Positions 48,262 through 55,713 of a stretch of 64,000 nucleotides of DNA are shown here, piece by piece; within the stretch, counting starts at the first letter, position 1; the number at the start of each line of letters is the position of its first letter. The position numbers and the translations under genes are program-made. Source of the stretch: Aquabacterium sp. (GTDB lineage Bacteria; Pseudomonadota; Gammaproteobacteria; Burkholderiales; Burkholderiaceae_C); the NCBI RefSeq assembly GCF_029946005.1, contig NZ_JAQSDR010000012.1:62001-126000 (forward strand), given 5' to 3'. The notes under the pieces were generated by a model. The model made no database searches. It had not been told where the DNA came from and worked only from the letters and a program-made list of their open reading frames with translations.

Positions 48262-49551
48262 TCACGACATGATGACCTGCAGGCTGCGCTCATAAAGCGC
48301 CGTCAGGCCTTCAAACACCTCCAGCAGCACTTCGCTGGCCCGGCTGATGGCCAGGCGGCTTTCCGACTTGTCCAGAAAGCGCAGGCCTGAGAGCAGCCGG
48401 GTCCACTCCTCGCGCGCAGCCTTGAGGGCATCGCGGATTTCGGGGCTGGAAAGCGGAGCCAGCTCCAGTTCCAGCAAAGCGGCTTCGAATTCGGATTTCA
48501 GCTGTGCGAAACCCTCCCGGCGGGCGCTGTCGTCCAGCATCTCGGCCAGCAAGGCGTCTTTGGCCAGGCGCTGCGCCAGCATGCGTTGGCGGCCGCACAG
48601 GTTGACGACGTTCAAGGCGCGCCGGCCCGAGGCGGTTTCCAGTTCACTGACCAGCGCCTCGGCCTGCATGAGCAGGGCATCGGCCTTGTCGTCGGCCTGT
48701 TTCAGCACGGCCGCCGATTTGCGTTGCGCCAGGGTGGCTTGCAAGACCGACCATGCGGCTTGCGCTCTGGCCACGGCTTCGGGCAAGGCCTCGCCCTGAG
48801 CACCCAGTTGCGGCAGGGCCGATAAAAAATCCAGGTTGGCTTGGGCGCGTTGCTCGGAGTCCTCCTGCAGTTTGCGGGCGCGGTGCGCGTCCACCCCGGC
48901 CAGGCGCTGTGCCGCCAGTTTGACCAGGCGCTGCGACAGCATGCGCAACTGGCCCGCGCGGTTCAGGGCCTCGGCCCAGGCCGCGGCTTCAATCACCGAG
49001 CGGGACACCTCGCCAATCTTCAACTTGGCGTGCATGGCGGCGCCACGCAGCAGCTTGAAGGCCTCGTCTTCATCCAGCCCACGGGCCTGCGCCAGCACGC
49101 CTTTGGCGCGGTCCACATACTTGCGGTCGCTCAGTTGGCCTTGCACCTGACCCAAGGCCTGTGCCAGGGCGGCATGGCGTTGCCAGCGCAGGCCATCCAG
49201 GGCCAGGCCGGTGGCCAAGGCCGCCGCGGACAGGCCGGTGTCGGGCCACCAGCCGCTCAGGCCCAGGTCCAGCAGTTGGGTCAACTCGTCCTGGCTGGGG
49301 TTGGCGCCGACCCAGCTCACCGCGCAGGGGGGCGAGCCGTTCCAGGCGCCGATCGCTTCGACCACCACCGAGGCAACGCCCAAAAGCACGACCTGATTCG
49401 GTGCGTGTGCCTTGAATTGGTGCATCAATTGGCGGCAATCACCGCCGTCCACGACCGTCCAGGCGGGCCCGAGTGAGCCTTGTCGAAGCAGGGCCTGGGT
49501 CGGTGTCGGGGCGGCGCCTGGCGATGACATCACCAGCAAGGTGATGCTCAT
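48262..49551 (-). CDS. ANTAR-domain regulator with two C-terminal PilJ/NarX-like P-box motifs (putative nitrate-responsive antiterminator)
   Basis: ANTAR-like region DRKYVDRAKGVLAQARGLDEDEAFKLLRGAAMHAKLKIGEVSRSVIEAA; P-box-like NRAGQLRMLSQRLVKLAAQ and NLCGRQRMLAQRLAKDALL. Start trimmed from 49689. Confidence 0.8.
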   Translation of the reverse strand: MSITLLVMSSPGAAPTPTQALLRQGSLGPAWTVVDGGDCRQLMHQFKAHAPNQVVLLGVASVVVEAIGAWNGSPPCAVSWVGANPSQDELTQLLDLGLSGWWPDTGLSAAALATGLALDGLRWQRHAALAQALGQVQGQLSDRKYVDRAKGVLAQARGLDEDEAFKLLRGAAMHAKLKIGEVSRSVIEAAAWAEALNRAGQLRMLSQRLVKLAAQRLAGVDAHRARKLQEDSEQRAQANLDFLSALPQLGAQGEALPEAVARAQAAWSVLQATLAQRKSAAVLKQADDKADALLMQAEALVSELETASGRRALNVVNLCGRQRMLAQRLAKDALLAEMLDDSARREGFAQLKSEFEAALLELELAPLSSPEIRDALKAAREEWTRLLSGLRFLDKSESRLAISRASEVLLEVFEGLTALYERSLQVIMS

Positions 49552-49663
49552 GGGCGGCGCTTTCGCAGTGAAAACCACATGGTTGGTGTTCCGTGAAGGA
49601 TCTGAAAAGTCTGACATTCTGGGGTGCCGTGGCACCTTGGCGCGCATATTGCATGGATTTGGT

Positions 49664-49685
49664 CGTGGTGCAACGAAGCACCGCG
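49664..49685 (+). promoter_or_regulatory. Candidate ANTAR-target RNA hairpin (hexaloop AACGAA)
   Basis: CGTGGTGC-AACGAA-GCACCGCG: 8-bp stem (one G-U) and 6-nt loop with A1 and G4, in the narK leader. Confidence 0.5.
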
Positions 49686-49732
49686 CCAAAGCTTGAAATC
49701 TGCCCCAGCGGCAACCTCCTCAAGCATCCATC

Positions 49733-49768
49733 GCCCGGGCCAAATCTGGTCAGCGGGCTATTCCATTT
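49733..49768 (+). terminator. Candidate leader terminator/attenuator upstream of narK
   Basis: GCCCG-GGCCA-AATC-TGGTC-(AG)-CGGGC followed by TATTCCATTTTC; imperfect U tract. Confidence 0.4.
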
Positions 49769-49841
49769 TCTCCTGCCTTTCCAGGTGCACTTCAAAGCGT
49801 CTGGTGAGGCGTCGTTCGCTCATTTTTCACCGCACATTGCC

Positions 49842-51113
49842 ATGTCCAATTTCAGAACATTTTTAAGAAGCGGCCACAGCCCGACCTTGTTCGCGGCCTT
49901 CCTGTACTTCTCGTTCTCGTGTTGCATCTGGGTGCTCAACGGAGCCATGGCGCCGTTCATCAGCGAGACCTTCAACCTGACGCCGGCCCAGAAGGGGCTG
50001 ATGCTGTCGATCCCCATCCTCGCAGGGGCGCTCATGCGTTTCCCTCTGGGCATCCTGTCGCAGTACATCGGGCGCAAGAACGCCACGCTGGTCGAGATGG
50101 GCATGATTGCCTTGGCCATGCTGTACGGCGTGTTCATGGTGCACGAGTTCTCCGACCTGTTGAAGATGGGCGTGCTGCTGGGCATCGCCGGTGCGAGCTT
50201 TGGCGTGGCCTTGTCGCTGGGTTCGGGCTGGTTCCCGCCCCAGCACAAGGGCCTGGCCATGGGCCTGGTCGGTGCGGGCAATGTGGGCACGGCGGTGTCG
50301 GTGCTGGTGGCGCCTCCCCTGGCGCAATGGCTGGGTTGGCAGGCCGTGTATGGCGTGGCTGCGGTCGCCATCTTGCTGCCCATGATCGTGATGGTGCTGT
50401 TCGCGAAAGAGCCGCCCGATGTGGACAAGCACGCGACCTTTCGCGAACACATCGCCTGCCTGTTTGAAAAAGATGGCTGGGTCTTCAGCCTGATTTATGG
50501 CGTGACCTTTGGCGGGTTCATCGGCCTGATCACCTTCCTGCCCACGTATTACTACGACCAGTTCGGCGTCAGCAAGGTGCAAGCGGGCCAGTTGACGATG
50601 CTGGCGGCCTTCATGGGGGCTTTCGTGCGCGTTCTGGGTGGTTGGATCTCGGACCACTGGGGTGGCTTGAACACCTTGACCATCGTGCTGGCGGTCGTGG
50701 CCGTGACCTTGACCTTGGTGGGCCTGTCCTCTGAGTCCTTGATCCTCACCACGCTGTTGATGATCACGTGCTTCGCGGCGTTGGGCGCGGGCAATGGCGC
50801 CTTGTTCCAACTGGTGCCTTTGCGCTGGCCTTTGAGCACGGCCGTGGCCGGTTCGATGATCGGTGAGATTGGTGCCTTGGGCGGTGGTCTGGTGCCCAAC
50901 GCGATGGGCCTGTCCAAGCAGTACCTGGGCACCTACCTGTGGGGCTTCGTGCTGTTCTCGGTGTTGGCCCTGATCATGCTGGTGGTGATGCGCATCATGC
51001 AGGTTCGCTGGACGCGCACCTGGGCCGAGAAAGGCGGGCGCGCCCGTGTTCATGCTCAGCCGACCAGCCCGGCCCAGCAGCAAGCGCCTGTCGGCTTGCG
51101 CAGCGCGGACTGA
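49842..51113 (+). CDS. MFS nitrate/nitrite transporter (NarK family)
   Basis: CCIWVLNGAMAPFISETFNLTPAQKGLMLSIPILAGALMRFPLGILSQYIGRKN; GAGNVGTAVSVLVAPPLAQWLGWQAVYG. Start trimmed from 49593. Confidence 0.9.
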   Translation: MSNFRTFLRSGHSPTLFAAFLYFSFSCCIWVLNGAMAPFISETFNLTPAQKGLMLSIPILAGALMRFPLGILSQYIGRKNATLVEMGMIALAMLYGVFMVHEFSDLLKMGVLLGIAGASFGVALSLGSGWFPPQHKGLAMGLVGAGNVGTAVSVLVAPPLAQWLGWQAVYGVAAVAILLPMIVMVLFAKEPPDVDKHATFREHIACLFEKDGWVFSLIYGVTFGGFIGLITFLPTYYYDQFGVSKVQAGQLTMLAAFMGAFVRVLGGWISDHWGGLNTLTIVLAVVAVTLTLVGLSSESLILTTLLMITCFAALGAGNGALFQLVPLRWPLSTAVAGSMIGEIGALGGGLVPNAMGLSKQYLGTYLWGFVLFSVLALIMLVVMRIMQVRWTRTWAEKGGRARVHAQPTSPAQQQAPVGLRSAD

Positions 51114-51137
51114 GCTCAGCCAACCAGGACGACGGCC

Positions 51138-52391
51138 ATGAAAAAGATGAAGTTGGTGATGGTGGGCAACGGCATGGCCGGCGTCCGCACACTGGAAGAG
51201 TTGCTGAAAATCGCCCCGGATCTGTACGAGATCACGGTGTTCGGCGCTGAACCGCATCCCAACTACAACCGCATCATGCTGTCGCCCGTGCTGGCGGGTG
51301 AGCAGACCGTGGACGAGATCATCCTCAACTCATTGGACTGGTATGCCGGGCATGGCATCACGCTGCACCTGAACAAGAAGGTCACCAGCATTGACCGCAA
51401 GAAGCGCCTGGTGACGGCCGAAGACGGCACGCAGGCCGAGTACGACCGCCTGCTGATCGCCACGGGCTCCAACCCCTTCATCCTGCCTGTGCCCGGCAAA
51501 GACTTGAAGGGCGTGATCGCCTACCGCGACATCGCCGACACGAACACGATGATCGAGACGGCCACGACCCACCAGCACGCGGTGGTGATTGGCGGTGGCC
51601 TGTTGGGCCTGGAAGCGGCCAACGGCCTGATGTTGCGCGGCATGAGTGTGACCGTGGTGCACATCGCGCCCTGGTTGATGGAGCGGCAACTGGACGATGT
51701 GGCCGCCAAGCTGCTGCAAAAGTCGCTGGAAGACCGCGGTCTGAAATTCATGATCGGCGCACAGACGCAAGAGCTGGTGGGCAACGCCGAGGGGCGCGTG
51801 CAATCGGTCAGGTTCAAGGATGGCACCGAGGTGCTGGCCGACCTGGTGGTGATGGCGGCCGGCGTGCGGCCCAACACCGGCCTGGCCGAGAAGATCGGCC
51901 TGCATTGCAATCGCGGCATCGTGGTCACCGACACCATGCAAACGGTGACCGATCCGCGTGTGTACTCGGTGGGTGAATGCGCGGCACACCGGGGCATCGC
52001 TTACGGTCTGGTGGCGCCGTTGTTCGACCAGGGCAAGGTGTGCGCCAACCACCTGGCCATGCACGGCATCGGGCGCTATCTGGGCTCGCAGGTGTCCACC
52101 AAGCTCAAGGTCACGGGCATTGACCTGTTCTCGGCGGGCGATTTCATGGGCGGCGAGGGCACGGAAGAAATCCTGCTGTCGGACCCGTTTGGTGGTGTCT
52201 ACAAGAAGCTGGTGCTGCGGGACAACAAGCTAATCGGCGCTTGCCTGTACGGCGACACGGTGGATGGCAGCTACTACTTCAAGCTCATCCGCGAAGGGCA
52301 ATGCGTGGCCGACGTGCGCGACTGGTTGATGTTTGGCGAGGCCAGCGTGGACCTCCATGAAAACCGCCAGGCCACCGCCATGGCGGCGTGA
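51138..52391 (+). CDS. NAD(P)/FAD-dependent oxidoreductase, NirB N-terminal-like (nitrite reductase family)
   Basis: KLVMVGNGMAGVRTLEELLKIAPDLYEITVFGAEPHPNYNRIMLSPVLAGE; VVIGGGLLGLEAANGL. 417 aa, no siroheme/Fe-S domain. Confidence 0.9.
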   Translation: MKKMKLVMVGNGMAGVRTLEELLKIAPDLYEITVFGAEPHPNYNRIMLSPVLAGEQTVDEIILNSLDWYAGHGITLHLNKKVTSIDRKKRLVTAEDGTQAEYDRLLIATGSNPFILPVPGKDLKGVIAYRDIADTNTMIETATTHQHAVVIGGGLLGLEAANGLMLRGMSVTVVHIAPWLMERQLDDVAAKLLQKSLEDRGLKFMIGAQTQELVGNAEGRVQSVRFKDGTEVLADLVVMAAGVRPNTGLAEKIGLHCNRGIVVTDTMQTVTDPRVYSVGECAAHRGIAYGLVAPLFDQGKVCANHLAMHGIGRYLGSQVSTKLKVTGIDLFSAGDFMGGEGTEEILLSDPFGGVYKKLVLRDNKLIGACLYGDTVDGSYYFKLIREGQCVADVRDWLMFGEASVDLHENRQATAMAA

Positions 52392-52454
52392 TGCGGCTCA
52401 AGTTCACCGCCTGACGTCCGATGACCCTTGTGCAACCATTTGTTGTGCAGGGAG

Positions 52455-53495
52455 ATGATGACCATGTGGACGCCATTGCGAGGCTTTTGGGGTGGAGGCT
52501 CGCGCTCAGCGAAATCTGCGCCGCCTGTGGCGGTCGCAGCCGCAGTGTCATCGCCTGCGCCTGTCGCCCCGGCCTTGCCCACGCCTGCACCCGTCATGGG
52601 CTTGCCGGACGTGGACCCCGCGCTCGATGGCCGCTTCAGCGCCTTGCTGTTGTCCTTGGGGCAGTTGCGCCCGGGGGATGCCGACCCCACCGAACAACTC
52701 GTGCTCTTGCGCCTGGATGAACTGGTGCATGCCCGCGGCCAGAGGGACTTGCTGCCCCGCTTGCCCGCCGTGCTGCCCAAGTTGATGAGCCTGGTGCGCC
52801 GCGACGATGTGTCGCCCCGCGAACTGGCCGAACACCTGGCCAAGGACCCGGCACTGGTGAGCGAGGTGATCCGCATTGCCAATTCACCGCGTTACCGCGC
52901 CAGCCGGGCCATGGGCAGTTTGCAGGATGCCGTCATGGTGCTAGGGCAGCAGGGCATGCACCAGTTGGTGACCAATGTGGCCATGCGCCCGGTGTTCAAC
53001 GTGCAGGCCGGGCGCTTCAGCCTGGCGGCCCGAAGCCATTTGTGGGCGCAGGCGGCGCGTTGTGCCCACGCCTGTGCCTATTTGCAAGGACCACGGTCCG
53101 ACCAGTTCGAGGCGTATCTGGCGGGCATGGTCGTCAACGCTGGTTTGATCCCGGCCTTGCGGGTGCTGGACCAAAGCTACTCAAGGCCGAGCGCGCCCGA
53201 CTCGGTGGTGTTCCACGAAGGCTTCCTGAAACTGAGCTTGAAGATCTCGGCCAACATCGCCAAGGAGTGGAATTTCCCCGAGGGTGTGACCCAAGCCGTC
53301 GAGGCTTTGGGGACCTTGCCGCCGCCTCAGCCGACGGTCCACCTGGCGGTGTTGCTGCGCTCGGCCGACCAGGTCAGCAAGCGTCACCTGCTGATGTCGG
53401 CGCAGCGCCATCCAATCAACGAGGAAGGGGAGGGGGACCCTTGTTTTGCCGAGTTGGAGCGGGTGTTTGGCGCTGCCCAGATGCCGGCTCATTGA
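52455..53495 (+). CDS. HDOD domain-containing protein
   Basis: LPAVLPKLMSLVRRDDVSPRELAEHLAKDPALVSEVIRIANSPRYR...QLVTNVAMRPVF; HDOD fold motifs. Confidence 0.85.
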   Translation: MMTMWTPLRGFWGGGSRSAKSAPPVAVAAAVSSPAPVAPALPTPAPVMGLPDVDPALDGRFSALLLSLGQLRPGDADPTEQLVLLRLDELVHARGQRDLLPRLPAVLPKLMSLVRRDDVSPRELAEHLAKDPALVSEVIRIANSPRYRASRAMGSLQDAVMVLGQQGMHQLVTNVAMRPVFNVQAGRFSLAARSHLWAQAARCAHACAYLQGPRSDQFEAYLAGMVVNAGLIPALRVLDQSYSRPSAPDSVVFHEGFLKLSLKISANIAKEWNFPEGVTQAVEALGTLPPPQPTVHLAVLLRSADQVSKRHLLMSAQRHPINEEGEGDPCFAELERVFGAAQMPAH

Positions 53496-53511
53496 GCGGG
53501 CGAGGGAGCGC

Positions 53512-54255
53512 TCAGGCGGCGCGCGATGCCCCGCCTGATGATTGGTTGAACTGGGTGTGGGTGGCCTTGACGAAGGCGTTCTTGCCGCTCTTGAAGCGCT
53601 TCACGCAGTTGGGGTTCTGCACTGTTTCCAGGAAGGCCGCAGAGAGGTGGTATTCCTTCGTGTCCAGGCCCTGTTCGGCGACCGCGTTCCTGAAGCCCGC
53701 GGAGCTGCCCATGGCGGTGAAGAAGACCTCATTGATGTAGGTGGTGGGCCAGGTGCTGAGCGGCTCGTTCAAGGATTTCTCGCAGTTGTCCTTGTCGGTC
53801 GCGTGGTAGTTGCGGCACACGGACGGACGCACTGGGTAGATCGAGCAGCTGTTGTCGACCAGGAAAGGGCAGGCGTCTCGCAGGGCCAGCCGCGTTTCCT
53901 CGCTCACGCCTTTGCGCTTGGCCACATAGCTGGTCACCCTTTGGATCGTTTGGCGCAACTGGTCTGGCTTGAAATGCCGGAACACGTGAGCGTGGATCTC
54001 AAACACCTCGACGGGGAGTGCCACGACATCAAACTGCTGGCAGCAATGACTGCAGCCCTTGTCGCAGGCCAAGGCTTGAGGCGCGGACTGCACGGCGGAG
54101 TTCAGTCGGGTGTCATGCCGGGCATAGAACCTGACCACGGCTTCTCGCACGGTGTGTGTCTGAAGGTCTTGCAAAGCCTGCGCGAATTCGGGTCGCGCAT
54201 GTTCCAGCATCCGTTCTTCCGACATCACGGCCTCCTCTTCACCCATTAATTTCAA
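53512..54255 (-). CDS. YkgJ family cysteine cluster protein
   Basis: ALACDKGCSHCCQQFDVVALPVEVFEI; CPFLVDNSCSIYPVRPSVCRNYHATDKDNC. Confidence 0.9.
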   Translation of the reverse strand: MKLMGEEEAVMSEERMLEHARPEFAQALQDLQTHTVREAVVRFYARHDTRLNSAVQSAPQALACDKGCSHCCQQFDVVALPVEVFEIHAHVFRHFKPDQLRQTIQRVTSYVAKRKGVSEETRLALRDACPFLVDNSCSIYPVRPSVCRNYHATDKDNCEKSLNEPLSTWPTTYINEVFFTAMGSSAGFRNAVAEQGLDTKEYHLSAAFLETVQNPNCVKRFKSGKNAFVKATHTQFNQSSGGASRAA

Positions 54256-54333
54256 TGGGCGAGATTTTTGCCTTGATTGTCGGAAATTAGTACTGTCGAT
54301 GCGCTCTCAAAAAGTGAGAGAAGAATGCAAATG

Positions 54334-55623
54334 TTAATGCGCTGGGGCCCGCGCGCTCCACCAGTCCAGCACCCCTTGGCCGGCCGCTTTGCCAGTGGCC
54401 AAGGTGGCGGTGAGCAGGTAGCCGCCCGTGGGCGCTTCCCAATCCAGCATCTCGCCTGCGCAGAACACGCCCTCAAGGGTGGGCAGCATCTGGTGGGCTG
54501 TCAGTGATTCAAAACGAACGCCACCCGCCGTGCTGATGGCTTCGTCGATCGGGCGTGCCGCCGCGAGCGTGATGGGCAGGGCTTTGAGCAGCTGCGCCAA
54601 TTGCACTGGGTCGGCCAGTTGCGCCGGGGTCAGCACTTCGTGCAAACAGGCCATCTTCACACCCTGGATGCCCAGGCAGCTTTTCAGGTGCGTGGACAGG
54701 CTGCGCGGGCCACGCGGGCGCTTGGTTTCGGTCAGCACTTGCTCGGGCGTGTGGGAGGGCAGCAGGTCGAGGTAGACGGTGGCGGAGCCGTGGGCCTCGA
54801 TGGCATCGCGGATGCGGGCCGAAAAAGCGTAAACCAGGCTGCCTTCGAGGCCGGTGAACGTGAGCACAAACTCACCTTGCTGGCGGTGCGTGTGGCCCTG
54901 GGCATCGGTGAAGCTCATGGCCACCGGCTTGATGGGATGACCGGCGAAGCGGTCGCGCAGGTGGTCGCTCCAGCCGGTGCGGTCGGGGGCGGTGGGGGCC
55001 ACGTCGAAGCCACAGTTGGACGGTTTGAGCGGGGCGATGTCGGCGCCGCGGGCTTGCAGCAGGGGCACCCAGGCGCCGTCGGAGCCCAGGCGTGCCCAGC
55101 TGGCACCGCCAAGGGCGAGCACCGTGGCGTCGGCCTGGGCGGTGATGTCGCCTTGCGGTGAGGTGAACTTCAGGGCGCCGTCTTCAGCCCAGCCCTGCCA
55201 GCGGTGCCGCATGTGGAAGCGCACGCCAGCTTCGCGCAGTCGATGCAGCCAGGCGCGCAGCAGCGGCGCAGCCTTCAAGTCCTTGGGGAAGACGCGCTGC
55301 GAGGTGCCCACGAAGGTCTCGACGCCCAGGGCCTGCGCCCAGTCGCGCAGGACTTGCGGCGTGAAGGCTTCGATCGGCGGCGTGAGCGCGGCGCGGCGCT
55401 CGGCATAGCGGCCAAGGAAGAGTTCAATTGGTTCGGCGTGGGTGAGGTTGAGCCCGCCTTTGCCGGCCAGCAAGAACTTGCGGCCCACCGAGGGCATGGC
55501 GTCGTACACATCAACCTGCGCGCCACCGGCGGCCAGGGTTTCAGCGGCCATCAAGCCCGCAGGACCACCGCCGATGACGATGACGTGGGGGGCTGGGGCG
55601 GAGGAGGGGGTGGGCGTGGACAT
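54334..55623 (-). CDS. TIGR03862/YhiN-like NAD(P)/FAD flavoprotein
   Basis: HVIVIGGGPAGLMAAETLAAGGAQVDVYDAMPSVGRKFLLAGKGGLNLTHAEP; GVFCAGEMLDWEAPTGGYLLTATLATGKAAGQGV. Confidence 0.9.
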   Translation of the reverse strand: MSTPTPSSAPAPHVIVIGGGPAGLMAAETLAAGGAQVDVYDAMPSVGRKFLLAGKGGLNLTHAEPIELFLGRYAERRAALTPPIEAFTPQVLRDWAQALGVETFVGTSQRVFPKDLKAAPLLRAWLHRLREAGVRFHMRHRWQGWAEDGALKFTSPQGDITAQADATVLALGGASWARLGSDGAWVPLLQARGADIAPLKPSNCGFDVAPTAPDRTGWSDHLRDRFAGHPIKPVAMSFTDAQGHTHRQQGEFVLTFTGLEGSLVYAFSARIRDAIEAHGSATVYLDLLPSHTPEQVLTETKRPRGPRSLSTHLKSCLGIQGVKMACLHEVLTPAQLADPVQLAQLLKALPITLAAARPIDEAISTAGGVRFESLTAHQMLPTLEGVFCAGEMLDWEAPTGGYLLTATLATGKAAGQGVLDWWSARAPAH

Positions 55624-55713
55624 GGCAGGCGGCGCGGGGCGGGTGCCCCTGGGATCGGAAAACAGCCGCCGAGTGTCGCATGGCGGCGGGTTTTCGGGCC
55701 CTTGCCTGGCCTT

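Noticed and set aside
49629-49652. Possible sigma-54 promoter TGGCACCTTGGCGCGC upstream of narK
   Set aside because: GG at -24 is good, but the -12 GC is off by one position (CG instead of GC at the strict spacing).
49863-51257. 464-aa minus-strand ORF antisense to narK
   Set aside because: His/Gln/Arg-rich shadow ORF; NarK motifs on the plus strand are unambiguous.
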